A stretch of DNA of 24,648 nucleotides from Botryllus schlosseri (GCA_000444245.1 ATSW01007650.1:1-24648), one strand, 5' to 3'. Counted from the stretch's first letter, positions 8,801 to 20,990 are shown. The notes: generated from the letters alone by a model not told the origin. Made by a program: numbers and translations.

Positions 8801-11263
8801 GATCCGATATCGGATAAAGCGACGTTACAACTCCGAATCAACTGAATCGACCGCAGTTTGGAGGCACGACCGCAAACGAAACGCGCGATTGTATCAAATC
8901 ATGTGGGGATTCGCGTACTCCAAGAGTTGTCGTTGCTTCAGAGTAAATAATTCAGGTAACGCGATTACATGTAGATGAATAACCACAATTTGAGCGCTTC
9001 TGCAGCAAAATGCTTTCTAATGCAATTCTCGTCGCTAAACGCGTCGCTCAATACACCTCAATGTGTCAGTAAGATTTCATCAGTGAAGAGACCCTGTCTG
9101 CATGATTGCTAATGAACAAGCAGAATTATTTCATGTTAACTTTTCAGTATTGAAATGACCCAATTCGCGCGTGACGTTGAATTGGGTGCAATAACAAGTN
9201 GCAAAAACCGCCGATTTTATAGGTGCGATATTACTAAGCGAAGCCATTTGCTTTCTTGGAAAGCTGAATTGGGTAGTGCAACACTTACATGGGAATCAGT
9301 AACGTCCGGCTTTGCGATTAGAAGCAGCGTGGAAAACGATATGCTCGGTGACAATTCAGGAAATGACTTCATTCATCTAGTGCATGTTACCATAATGCAA
9401 AGAACTATCAGCTAGGCAAAGGTCCTTTTCGAAAAATCGGCTATGAAAACTAACATTTCTTTTGCGTCTGCGTCTGCGTTGCGTGATGTTACCACGGGCA
9501 CAAAGAAACAGGGTTGCGAGAAGAAACGACTACGACGCTGCGAGTCACCAACGCAGGTCACGGGTGACGATACGTGCGTCACTCTTTACGTCGATTTTAG
9601 TCGTGTGGGATTTTGCGTGTCATCTGCCCGGAGCATCTTCTCAAAGGCTGCCGATCGGACTTCCCTAATATCAGGCGCACAAATTTCTCATCAGATACGT
9701 TATATGAGATGTAAACTGTTTGTAAACACGCGAACATTGCAAATGTAATCGCTAGTGTCCATGTTATAGCAGGTGGAGAGTTTGTATTAAATAGTGACAA
9801 ATATTTATAGTGGACATCTTGATCTACGAGGTGCTCATTAGTTTATAAGATTATGATACAGCGAAAAAACTGTCCGAGGTCGAACTGACTTTATGTCTAA
9901 CAATCAATCACGCAATCCGCAATGCGATGGCAATAAAGTACATTGACGCTGTCATTTAAAAGAGACATCCACCCAAAGTCAGGAATTCCGAAGCAGAATG
10001 TTAAACCAGCATAGTTAAATCCTTGATTGTAATATATCATGGAATCGGTTTCACATAGTGAATATGCGATGTGACTAGCGCCGACTCTCGCCTGTGCGTT
10101 GCACAACTGCACAAGTACACATATAATTATTGATGCAGTTACAGTGCAATAACCGATAGCCAGTATGAACTACACCACCAGGCCAAACTCGATATTGTAC
10201 CACGCAGTGGTAGGCCCTTTCGCAGATTTAAGAAATCCCGTTATGTTGAGAGAATCGACTGCATACAGCGAGAGAACCAGAATTGGATTGCGCCTTATGA
10301 AGTAAACTGCGCACTGCGCAGACATTGGTCAAAACAGGATAATATTCCAACTGATTGCTGTCAATCGATCCGGTCAAAGTGCGACAAGGCACAGGAAACA
10401 AAGCCGATGTCTCTTACATGGACTAGAAATTGTTTGACTGAAGATTTAGGTACAAGCATCAGTCTGCAATATCTTTGGCGGCATATAGGCAAGCCGCGTT
10501 CACTTCGATTACAGCTTTTGCTAAGCAAGAGATGACAGCGAATGACGTGAACCCGAAAATGAAAACACGGTCTGGCGTTCAAACTTCAAACTACCGTACA
10601 GGCGTACATGCATGCATAGTAGCATACGAATGCCGAACACGATTTATGCAGTATTTTGTATCCGGCGTTGTCATACCGACAACACTGCGATTGCATATGC
10701 CTCAGCGTGCAACATGCGGTACGCAGACAAAATGACTGCTCCCCACAACGAAATGCCAATTTCGAAAGGTTGCGCATCTAGCGAATAGGGTTTCTAATTT
10801 TGCTTGGTTTCGTGCCTTTGAGCTCAGCTCAAGATGGATGAGAGAGAACCAAATGATAATAAAATCAATGACATATGCGTATCCTGACAAAATGTATTCA
10901 ATAACCTGACTTTTATTCGCGTCTGGCGCGATTTGCCTTCAGGTATTCACGATTGTATTGTAATGTGTAGTTCGATATCGAAATTGTATTGATAAGTCAT
11001 GCCTCTCGCCATCACGGTTATCAATGGTGGGTCTTGCGACTACCAGAATAAACATGTGCGGCCCGCAGTTTCAAAGCGAAATTTGTATCTGACCCGGTAG
11101 TTATAAAGGTTGTGCGCCCGTGACATACGCAATGCAGTTTATGCACACAATATGAAAACAGATAACCATCTTGCCACTCGAATACGCGGGTAGTATTACA
11201 CGGTTTCCTGTTGACAGTATTCCAGCCCACAGCGACAAGAGTAAGTAACGGAAACGGTCCCAC
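5815..11263 (-). other. intron of the G-alpha gene (about 5.4 kb)
   Basis: On the minus strand it is bounded by donor CAG|GTGGGA (intron starts at 11263) and an acceptor ending CACACAG at 5815, preceded by a pyrimidine-rich tract. Splicing joins codon KQ directly to M. The intron holds a degraded tRNA-derived SINE head near 7.2 kb, an AT-rich stretch near 6540-6590, and possible old hAT ends near 6303 and 6379. Several open frames of 60-115 codons (for example 8309-8651 and 9443-9748, plus strand) match nothing I know and are within chance expectation. Confidence 0.75.
7218..7295 (+). repeat. degraded tRNA-derived SINE head
   Basis: GAGTGGCCTAA (7229-7239) resembles the D-arm and A box of a Ser/Leu-type tRNA, and GGTTCAAGCCC (7274-7284) is a good B box, about 40 bp apart. 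Between them, CCGTTGGTGACTGCAGCATC matches the anticodon-side sequence common in invertebrate tRNA-derived SINEs. Acceptor and T stems do not pair properly, so this is not a functional tRNA. The SINE body and tail could not be delimited. It lies antisense in the G-alpha intron. Confidence 0.55.
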
Positions 11264-11409
11264 CTGTTTCAGAAATGTAGACTTCCCGCTTTCGGATGTC
11301 CCCAACACTAGGAGTTTCACCTGCGTACGGGCGATTTTCTTGTCATTCTTGATCTCTTGTTCGATTTGCTGATTGATCTTTTTCGCCAAGCTTTTCTCTG
11401 CTGATTTCG
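11264..11409 (-). CDS. G-protein alpha subunit, P-loop exon
   Basis: This exon encodes the N-terminal helix and G1/P-loop of a heterotrimeric G-protein alpha subunit. The stretch SAEKSLAKKINQQIEQEIKN (N-terminal helix that contacts beta-gamma) leads through DKKIARTQ to VKLLVLGTSESGKSTFLKQ. It aligns without gaps with Gq (SEEAKEARRINDEIERQL… KLLLLGTGESGKSTFIKQ), with about half the residues identical from memory. The P-loop GTSESGKS (11279-11302) keeps the Lys and Ser that hold phosphate and magnesium. It has Ser where almost all G-alphas have Gly, as in G-alpha-z (GTSNSGKS). The donor is CAG|GTGGGA. The start rests on ATTTAG|CG after a pyrimidine tract. The same frame stays open to a Met at 11482, but that extension does not look like G-alpha. 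The true Met and palmitoylation Cys are probably in an unseen upstream exon. Confidence 0.9.
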
Positions 11410-14148
11410 CTAAATGATGGGGGTGTTGGGATAGTGTTACATCGAAAGAACCCAAAAATCGGGGTTCAAACGGCTGTTTCACTCGTCAAATAGATCATTT
11501 TATAATTGTAGTTGGGTAAATACTTTACTGATTCGATTCCGAACCGAATAATCAGCTTCCATACCTAAATGATGAAATACGCCAAGCAGTTCAATTTTGT
11601 ATACACTTAACACGATCACAAATGCAATTATGTTACATACTTCAAGAAAAACTTGTGGCAACCAAAAATCGTCATGTGGTGCCTTGCTCTTAAAACCTAC
11701 AGTTCACCGATTCGTTATTCGCTTTCATGAACGTAAACAATAAATATGGAACAAGATTTTGACGCATACGACGACTTTGGTTTCTCTGGAAAGTACCGAA
11801 ACAAAACGGTAGCCATCATTGGTGAAACATGATACCACTGCCAGATTCACGAATTTCGTACTGCCTAAGTCGACTGTCGGTGGTCGAATCATTTCGAGCG
11901 AGAAAGGGTTCGGGGTCGAGTACTTGAATCTTCAACATCAGAATCGGTTTTAACAGTGATAGGCTATAAGTGAAGTCGTGTGTCAAATTAACTCGATGGG
12001 CTTTAAAACTTTACAATACAAACAAATAGTATGGGAGACGAATAAACGATGGTCAGCCGACCAAGCAATATCTATTTCCATAGAAATGTCGATATCAGCA
12101 AACTCCGGTTGATATTTATCGGCCTATTCAATGACGCCGCATCCCCTAAAATTGTTCCATGTGAGTTCTTCGGGAACTATATTATACGCCTGTTGGGNTG
12201 CAAGTACTAGTTTCTTTCTAAGGAGTAGTTTTATTGTANATTTCTGCCACTTAAGAAGTTATAGTTGAAAGATGTAATATTTTGATAACGACAACGATAT
12301 GTTATCAGTGATATCAGTTTCGACTTGAAATTTTGATGTCGGTCGGGCTCAATTGATCCTTGTAATTTTTGTAATGGGGAATTTGAGTAATTTATGATGA
12401 AACAATACAACAAGACTTAGTGAAGCGCGTTTTCTATGGGAAATAAGAACGTTGTAAATTCAATACTAATATATCTTGTAGTAAGGCAATATGGACTGAA
12501 ATTTATAATTGCTGACCATTTAGGCCGCATAACATGTTTGTGCGTTAACTGTTATCTGAGGTTGCTATGCATATGTTAGATTCCTAACTGTTTCCACATA
12601 CTATTTTCCAAATCTGCTGCATGTAACCACCGAGCTGAATTCACACTGAATTATGAATGTATCTCGCAAAATGACTGCGCGATACCCGCTGATACGGGGT
12701 GAGTTGACTGCGGCTTCTTCGGCGGAACATAGAATCGCAGGAGTTGCCATGCAAACTGTTGTGAGTCTCAAATAACGATGTCTGCTAACTATATCGCGGC
12801 GAGTCGTGCGTGTAACGAAAATCATCCCCATAAGCAAAGANTTATTTCACGAGGCTGTGACCTTTCGCCTGCTTCGCCGATAACAACACAGGCGTTTGCG
12901 AGATCAAGAGAAGTCGCATGACAGCTACCACAGCACAAGCGAATTCTTCAGTTGCACANCGAAGTTCTTTTGCAGCTCACGCACGAAAGTGTAGTAATAA
13001 TTATGAATTGCCTGATATGATATTATCATTTCTTCAACTGCTACTTAAGATTAGCCATAGTCATAGCCTTGAATCAGCAGAACATATAAGGTACGGGTAT
13101 TTCCATTCACTGAATGGTATGCGGGTAGGCTTGTGCGAGGTACAATACACTTCCTAGCCGAAAGTCATGCAATATAAGCTGATCAGTGATCACGCGTGCA
13201 AGCCGTACAAGCGACCTCATTTGACGTAAAAGGGAATGAAATCGTCGATCGCCTGCTGACTTTTTAAATATAATGCGAAATTGTGATCATACCCAAACAT
13301 CAGCATATAGACCAATCACCAGAACTGCATTTCTGAAGACATAGCCAGCCGATTTCCCTGGTCACTGCTACTATTGATGAATTACAACTTCGAGGTAATA
13401 CACTACTAGTAGAAATGATGTACTACTTACGCAATAAGCATGACAAAGACATCCTCAATATCCAACAGTTAAGTCCAGTTTTGTTGCTACTTAATCCCAA
13501 TTCGGTCCGATTTTGTGGTATAGATTACTGCAAAAGTTGCAATTTGTTAAGAACTGGTGCTCGATTTCCATCAACCGGTTTTCAGCAATCATACTCTGTA
13601 TAGATCTGACCCACTTAATCTATCTCTAGACTGCTGCTTCTAATAACTTCATGAAACTTCATAAATCGTANTGCTGAGCCGCGACATTGTTCCTTGTATG
13701 GCTGGCTAGTATTGAAGCGGTAATCGTGCTGAAGCCTGTTCGCTATCTGTTTGAATCATCGGGCGGAANATAAATGAACGCTCATAACCGCGGTTTCTCT
13801 CGACGAAAAAAGTACGCTCACGGAGATGAGCAAATTGCTCAACGTTAGTAGCATTCTAGGAATGACATCACATGCATAACATGGGCGAAAACGCTTATGC
13901 TCTGTACGTATGTGAGGCGTAGATAGCTAGATCACGTTCGGCATGGCTATGTTTGATAAATGTGGCTGTGCGACTTGATGAGCTAATTTACNGAATATCT
14001 ACCTACTATCAGCAGCCGATAAATAATAAGTTATGATGGCTAGAAGATTTGATTCATCGATTCCACGCATTAGACTCAATAAAACGCAGCACCCAGCTGT
14101 CTTTGTTACNCCACAACGATCTATATTGTGTTGTATTACGGTTTAATT
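11410..14148. other. no recognisable gene; upstream side of G-alpha gene
   Basis: On the minus strand this is upstream of the P-loop exon, where the first G-alpha exon and promoter could lie. I could not identify MGC- or MxCC-type starts in phase with that exon. A short plus-strand frame at 12651-12773, containing a donor-like CGGG|GTGAGT, and a 79-codon frame at 12918-13157 have no recognisable homology. Confidence 0.4.
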
Positions 14149-14215
14149 CAGTGATTCTGAACCTTAACAAAGCCGTGGAACACTAATTTGCAGGCCTTCG
14201 CGGAAGGAGAATTTT
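14149..14215 (+). mobile_element. hAT element left end (CAGTGATTCTGAACC)
   Basis: CAGTGATTCTGAACCTTAAC followed by GCCGTGGAACAC and AGGCCTTCGCGGAAGG matches a widespread class of non-autonomous hAT termini (CAGTGATTCTCAACCTTTTT…GCCGTGGAACCC…). The best right partner is TTTGAGAACCACTG ending at 15013. The 8-bp flanks (GTTTAATT and GCTTTACC) agree at only four positions, so the pairing is uncertain. Confidence 0.6.
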
Positions 14216-14620
14216 CGTTGAGTCATAAAAATCAAAATCTACCACAAAACACAGCTAATTACACTTCTAATACATTGCTATAGATCGCTGGCGCACAATA
14301 CGAACTGTGAATCAACAAAGTATTAAAAGAGCGTTACCATTAGAATATAATTTTCACACAAAATGAAAACATTATAAAGAATATTTATTTAAAATCAGGG
14401 TAACTTCTTCTGCTCCTTTTCAGATACCAGTCCGTAAAGGCGAGACTTCACCTTGAAAAGTGTCATAGTATTGTTCGGTCGAAAATAAATAGCTTTATAC
14501 CAATTGCCCAATTGTAAATGAGCTTTTAGTAATGGAGATAGAATTGGCATTTCGACTTCGAACCCCAAACTCCCCTGCGTATACGCCAATGCACACGACA
14601 TCAAACTGACTTGTAAGATA

Positions 14621-14640
14621 CAGGGGTGGGCATTTTTCAT
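14621..14640 (+). mobile_element. hAT element left end (CAGGGGTGGGCA)
   Basis: CAGGGGTGGGCATTTTTCAT has the terminal form seen in the element starting at 22487. No right end with a matching 8-bp duplication of GTAAGATA was found. The following 14700-14812 is rich in TACTTGTACTTTTACTT-like words, a texture common in non-autonomous hAT bodies. Confidence 0.45.
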
Positions 14641-14999
14641 GGTCAAGCCATATCGTCGCGTGTCAAGTATATTTTGCCTACTCTCACTAATTCTTCCTGT
14701 GTTTATGATTTTAGTCTACTTGTACTTTTACTTGGNAGCTTTCAGTTTTTTAGACAAAACTAGGCCTAGAATACTTACTTTTTGACTTACTTGTAAATGG
14801 CTACTTCTACTTGAGTTCCGACAGTGACTACTTTGACCACATCTGCTTATTAGCTATGGTATCAGAACACACTGGACTTGGAAAGGACCAAAACAATTAC
14901 AGGAAATCGATCCTAGCGCGAATCATTTTTTTTTTAAATAAATCAGACAATAGCTCTATTGCGGCAGAGAGCAACATTTATAACCTTCGTGATCCATAC

Positions 15000-15013
15000 T
15001 TTGAGAACCACTG
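15000..15013 (-). mobile_element. hAT element right end (TTTGAGAACCACTG)
   Basis: The reverse complement CAGTGGTTCTCAAA is a canonical hAT terminus. Its 12-of-16 match to the end at 14149 makes an 865-bp element (14149-15013) possible, but the poor flanking duplication leaves this unproven. Confidence 0.45.
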
Positions 15014-15104
15014 GCTTTACCGATGCCGCAACTAAAAATGTTAGGCAGCACGCCATCCAGTTGGCAATAATTTAACATTGACATAGGCCTACTTTGGCAT
15101 GTTG

Positions 15105-15128
15105 CATACGAAAGGTTGCCGACCCCTT
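15105..15128 (-). mobile_element. hAT element end (AGGGGTCGGCAACC, minus)
   Basis: Read on the minus strand it begins AAGGGGTCGGCAACCTTTCG, matching the common CAGGGGTCGGCAACC terminus except that the first base is A. The element would extend to lower coordinates. Its other end is not identified, and pairing with 14621 fails the flanking-duplication test. Confidence 0.5.
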
Positions 15129-15129
15129 C

Positions 15130-18100
15130 TCTATATTGCGGGGGTTAAACAATGAACATGCATCTTATGTTTATCGTCACACTTAATACAGAAATTAACA
15201 TTTTAATTCAGGCTACTTGAATCACTATATCACACTTACGGATTGATGATNATATACCANGTCAAATTGCACATTCCTTATCAAACGAGTCGATTATGTT
15301 ACATTTAACACGTTACATCAGAAAATCCCGTACTCGATAAATTCTCGCTGTCATCGCACATGCACCTCGGCTCGGCCTGCTCTCCGATGAAATATACCTG
15401 GTAAACAAACACCTCGTACGTTTTTCGAGCAATTCACGATGGAGCTGATCGAGCTCGTCTATCTTAGTACATCCTTTCAAACGAGGCGAGTTATAGGAAC
15501 TGCAGAAGAGTTATGCCAAAATTAGCATGAAGGCATTCGATACCTACTATCGGAGTAGCTGGAACACGCTTAGGTAGTATGACACGCATGCGAACGAAGG
15601 CTAACTCAACTCAAGCGTAAATGAGAAATAACATGACATGCCACAATAACGAATAACGTTATTCTTTTTGGTTCCATGGTAAGTGCTCTGGTCGTCTAAT
15701 GTCGCATAAGACGCTTCACACTGATGTGGGTCCACTTCTAATTTGAAAATGAAGATCAAAAATTAGTGCATGCCCTTTTGTAATTTATGGGGGTTAATTT
15801 TATGTTCTGCTCCGGTTACGGCTTCATCTTTCTGCGTCGAGTTAATTTCCAATACGTGATATTTCACGGGGATATATATTACGAAATTTAAATTAGAGGC
15901 ATGGTGGATTTACTTCTCTAGAGCGTAGTCAATTTGTCACTGTACAATGTATCTGGTTTTTCGAATTCAACAACAAAAGTCAAAACGGAAGACTCTCTAT
16001 TTCTAATGGTTTCGTAATAAATTAAGCATGACGCATGAGTAAAAACCCTGTAATCAAGTGATAAACAAGGCATGTTTTGATCTCGAGGGAGTCTTATTCC
16101 GACCTTTATTTCATAAATCCATTTTAAATTCTAAACTATTAAGGACTACCGAATTCAAAATCTTAACAATCGACTGTTTTTTTCCGATTAAAATTGTTAC
16201 TTTCACCAGGAAGATATTCTTCATTATGATTCTGTATCTGCCAAGGTGCAGCACGATCCCCCTGTAGGCTTTTTAACACAACCCCTACACAACGCAGTTA
16301 AATTACATTAGCAGATCGCGTTCATTTGGGTTCGACCCAAGGTAAGTTTGGAGGTTTGATGTATAATATAACAATAATGTCTTAGTAGAATTATAAACCA
16401 ATGGTTCTTACACCCGAATCTGAGTTTTATTGGCATCTTGCTACCCGAGCCTCACACATCAAAATACTGTAATTTTAGGGTTAGCNTATGCTACGTTATT
16501 GCCGGCATGTTTGCAGAAAATCAGGTTCAGACAATCAGTTGTACGCAACGCAGGAAAGGATCGGCCCGTGTTACATGTGTCTGATGGCTACACACCCGCA
16601 CACGCTCAAACTATAAAGCATCCCAACGGTCTCCAACAACGTTAAGATATACTTTTCTCAATTGTAAATACAGTCTTATTTATTTCTGTAGATTATGGAC
16701 TGTAAAAACACGGGCTGCGGCAGTTACGGCCCCGTTCTTTCCCTCCCTCTACCCTGCCTGAGTATTACCAGTGCTCGTTAGAGCTTTCCAGAGAAGCCAA
16801 TGTCGGACAAATCTAATCATAACATCAAACCAATTAATGTGCTACAAAGATCGGTATATTATCGTGGTCAATCCATATTGTCGTAACCANTTTTCTACGT
16901 GTCTCGTTTATAGGCTATGGTAACCAANATGGTAACTTTGGAATTGTACAAACTATCCACAGGAGAACACGCGAAGCGCGAACATTTTTTTGCTGCATGA
17001 ATATCCACAAATGTAACATACATACTAAAACATCGTTTTAATAAAGGGACGATATGCACTCGCATCAGAACTATTTTGAGTTCTGTTCAGTCGAATTTCG
17101 TCCAAAAGTTTATAATTGTTATGAATTAATGAAATCTGCTAATGATGATTTGGCGAGTCTATTCTTAATAGNTTACAATAATCTACCAATTTCCTATTGT
17201 GAATATGTGTATTACTGGGACATTACCGATTTACATACAGAGACAGCGAAGGCTACAAAACTAAACCCGAATACGTGGCAGACATTACCCCAACATTNCA
17301 TGAAGGTTTGGATAAAATCTTACACGAAGCAGCTTGCGCGTCTCTATCATACACCTATGTAAACACCTATCGCAAATTAGTGTCAGTGCTGTCAATATTA
17401 TAGATGTACCGAAGCATTCAACGGATGCGGTAGCCTCGGCTTCGAAGAATGCGGAATTGCTCATTGATTAATTTTAATAAACGAGAAAATCAAACATTAC
17501 ATCTGGATCTATTATGGCTCGAATTTAGCCGGGCTACATCAACCCCGCTGGAATGTGACCAAAGGTGTTCCAAACCCGTCGAATAACATGCCCTACACGT
17601 ATGCGAATATATCACACATAATAAATAGCAGTTAAGTTCCTTAAATCTAGAGATGCTGCGTGCCACCAATATTAACGGATCAAAGTGCCAGCTCAAATGG
17701 AATGTGGTATATACTATAACTGTCTATAGTTCCGAAATCAATGCGATTTCCAAGAACACCACCAAATTATGCCTTGACTCTTTACTTACGTATTCAAGGT
17801 ATTCTCGAAAGAGGGTTATTCGTGAAAGCAATATTACTTTTGGAGTTATGTTATTCCTATTACCAATCGATTTCCATAGGAACAGTACATATGCTATACG
17901 CCAGAGGAGACAAACACCACGTAACTTTGTAGCAAATTCCATTTGTCACGATTTCTGAGGAGAGTTTCGATTCAATTTCAATTCCTTTGTTGACATTCGA
18001 ACCGGCTCAGAAAACGAAGTGAAGTCTATTTCAATGTATACTAACTGTGCCTTGCATCAAATTGTGAATTTATCCGCTCAATGAAAAACCAGAAATTCTC

Positions 18101-19602
18101 ATGATGAAACTGACACTCGACTAGAGCGAACTAATGGAAAAATAAAATTCATTTATTTGCTCCACGATTAATTAGTAAGTTGGTTGTTTGCTGGCCAGCA
18201 CATGTTTTAGCAGCAATCATCGACAGAGATTGAAGATCTCTTTTGTCTGTTTAGTCGTGGTGTAAGCATATCTGAATAGTGAATACCATACGATATACAG
18301 ATGCATAAAACCGTGGGTAGGTAGTCAACCCAGTTCAAAACATCCTTTATCGCCATCACTCCAACGCTGAATTTAAGGGTACCTGTTTCGATGTACGCAG
18401 ACGCTGGATTTATGGATAATGCTGTTGTCTATTTTGTTATTATGTAGACTACATTTGACAGAATCGGCGCAAGAATTTGATTTTTCATCCGACCCCACGC
18501 CTCATTTTTGCAACTTTCTTTTACATCAGTTAAATATGTGGGAGAAATTGACCACCGAACGTATCTGGTATCTGTAAGCCAGTATACATAAGTGAAACTG
18601 CGGTCAAGACCTGCATCTACGCTGCATTAGCCAGCCGTGTCACCAGTTACATACTCTATTGTGATATCAAAGCTGCAATTTTCACGTATACAGTACGCAC
18701 CAGAAAAGCATAACGCCAATACCCTGTCGTCTTATCTCATCTACACGATCACCACGCAATTTTCGAATGCTCGCCAAATTTACTGAGTGCTTTTTCAAGA
18801 TTACGTCGTCTGTTTGAGCGTCGCATATCAGAAAAGCCTCAGGGTGAATTCAATTGACAAATACAGCTTCGCCAATTGCGCAGTCAATCAAGTGAGGCGG
18901 ATTGTTTATGGAATTAAGCATGCCACAATGATGCATATGTTTTCTCCTCGTCATTCTCAAGGTTCACAAATAAGCCTGCATCTGGAATATGCGTATTCCA
19001 AACTACTTCTTGCAATCTACCATTGCTCCCGATATATGCTTATAGTAGTTTGTTATCACAGCCTTACGCGCACAAACTGATACCTCGAATGCACCTCATC
19101 TTCTGAACGACCTAAGCTGAGTTTCGATTTCCGCACTCACCACATACTAGCAAATAGCGCGTCATATCTAAACGCATACGGTTATATAGGGCTACGATTC
19201 GCTATAGCCTATACGTAGCAACCACCGCGATTGAATAACGCCGCGAACGAATGAGACTGACCGTACACTTCAACCCGCGTAAGCGATATGGCTCAATGCC
19301 TAAACAGCGATAGGTTTCTGATGTCAAGTTGTTGTGAAAACGAAATACTGCTTTATTGTCCGAAGTATGTGTAAAGATTTAATAGGTTCATGGACAATTG
19401 GACATATCTAGACTAGGATTACCATATTTTAGAATTCGGAAAGAAGGACACTGTCTACAAACCATAAAAATCGGATTACTGGACAAGAAAACTGCTGATT
19501 CTGAAATTTGTACTAGAAATCTTGTTGCGTTGACTAAAAAAAGGTCTTCTTTCCGAAACGACTCCCGAACAGTCTTGTACGAACTACTGGATTTTCAAAA
19601 AG
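15130..19602. other. no recognisable gene
   Basis: 4.5 kb with no convincing gene. One short splice-bounded candidate occurs on the plus strand at about 16298-16341 (acceptor ACGCAG|, donor AAG|GTAAGT, open as LNYISRSRSFGFDP), but it has no recognisable partner. Open frames at 17054-17362 and 17653-17958 match nothing I know. A minus-strand GGGGCCGTAACTG near 16722-16735 resembles the element end at 21612. Confidence 0.4.
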
Positions 19603-19731
19603 CGCAACTAGAAGTAGAACTAGAACTACTCAATTTTTGAAACTCGCAACTAGGAACAGAACTAGAACCATCCAAATTGTCAAAATTCGCAACTAGAACT
19701 AGAACTACAACTACTCAATTATTCAAATTTT
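19603..19731 (+). repeat. 43-bp minisatellite, three copies
   Basis: Three consecutive units begin CGCAACTAG at 19603, 19645 and 19688. Each consists of an ACTAGAACTAGAAC-rich half followed by CTCAATT…CAAAATT. Unit lengths are 42, 43 and about 44 bp. A partial, more diverged unit precedes them (about 19580-19602). The repeat keeps a plus-strand frame open by chance, and there is no sign that it codes. Confidence 0.8.
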
Positions 19732-19734
19732 AGA

Positions 19735-20890
19735 CTACTAGAATTATGTAGTTGCGAAAGTCTGGTCATACCAAAAATCATTTATCAGGCATTGTTGAAT
19801 GGAGAGTGATGCTTTTCCACGCGACTTCACCTTCAGATGCGGTGGCGTTTGAGTAAAGAAATTGCTAATTGATGAAAAAACACGACAAACTGAAAATTAG
19901 TGTACTTTATTAAGATAGCCTCGTTAAAATGACGTTGATATAGATCGCATATAAAATACTTCCATCACAGAAATACATGACCACGAAGAGGATATAAACT
20001 GATAAGGAGGTCAAATATAGGAAAATATGTTTCCCCAAGAGATTCTCCATATCTAGAAGTATCCTTTGTCGCGTCAAGAAACTACGAGTCACGTATGGGC
20101 GTATTCTTTACAATGCATTAGACAAATCTCCAACACTGGTCAACACATATTTTCAGGCAGACAAAGTAGAGTGGTTTTGGGGGTTCTGAGTGGCACTGCT
20201 TCCGAATATGACCTTAGTTTTTTTTTTAAATTGGCTCAATTCTTGGAGATAATCCATGGGGCTATTTTGACTAAAATCTCATATTTTCGCTGTATGGGCT
20301 GGATAAAAAAAAATCAGCACAGTCGAATTATAAAGTTCAGAAATTCAATGCAGGCTATCGGCTATTTTGACACGCTGAAGACTGTTTTAAATCAAAATAC
20401 GTCGACAGAATTATATTACGGGGTATTAGATTTATCATAATTGGAGACTTTCACGGATATCATGTACATAAATAAACTAAATAGACTAAAATGTACCTAA
20501 ATAAACAAATAACGTTGCATTAATTGAATCAGTTTTATGTCAACCACTTCATTTAAATTCAAAATCATCTGTGTGAATATAATATTAATAACTTATCTTA
20601 AAGCAAAATTGTTGCGTGTAGGCCCTAAGCAATTTAGTGCAGTTTTTCGAAAGGTTCCAGCAATAGTCTGCCATAATATGTTCGTCGCACCTGCACTGAT
20701 ATCGTTGTTTTGTTGTTTTCATGTGTTGGTGGAACCTTTCTCCTTTCTATTCCCTCTAATCAACAATATTATCAGAAAATATATAAAGGTGACTGAACAG
20801 GCAGTGAGATTTAATGCTCATGTTTGCTCCAAGGTTTCCACATGCAGATGCCAATTCTCGGACCAACTGTTTGTAGTTGGGTGCTTTGTG
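19735..20890. other. no recognisable gene
   Basis: Two plus-strand frames of 124 and 126 codons (20066-20440 and 20537-20917) lie here. Their composition is that of random AT-rich translation, and the second runs into a transposon terminus at 20893. I see no domains and no supported splice sites. Confidence 0.45.
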
Positions 20891-20892
20891 AT

Positions 20893-20990
20893 AGGGTTAC
20901 CATACGTCCTCCGTTAGGAGTATTTGTCCTCATTTTTCAGGTTTTTTAAAATGTCCTCCGAGGACGCCGAAGTGTCCACCTTTCCCGATT
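20893..20990 (+). mobile_element. non-autonomous DNA transposon fragment (GGGTTACCATACGTCC end)
   Basis: AGGGTTACCATACGTCCTC, followed by ATTTGTCCTCATTTTTCAGG, AAAATGTCCTCCGAGGACG and GTGTCCACC, is the familiar left terminus of a widespread DNA-transposon-derived repeat built on GTCCTC words. No matching right end (GGACGTATGGTAACCC) was found, so this is a truncated copy. Confidence 0.6.

Noticed and set aside
15021-15056. Minus-strand ATG encoding MACCL…, the typical start of Gq-class alpha subunits, as the missing first G-alpha exon
   Set aside because: Available donors downstream of it give phase 0, whereas the exon at 11264-11409 needs a phase-1 partner. After MACCL the sequence does not resemble G-alpha, and it sits amid transposon ends. 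A chance match of this length in 25 kb is not rare.
16318-16340. GGTTCGACCC resembling a tRNA B box
   Set aside because: It is part of the near-palindrome TTGGGTTCGACCCAA. No A box or cloverleaf can be drawn around it.
20066-20917. Two plus-strand frames of 124 and 126 codons
   Set aside because: AT-rich random composition, no motifs and no splice support. The second enters a transposon terminus.
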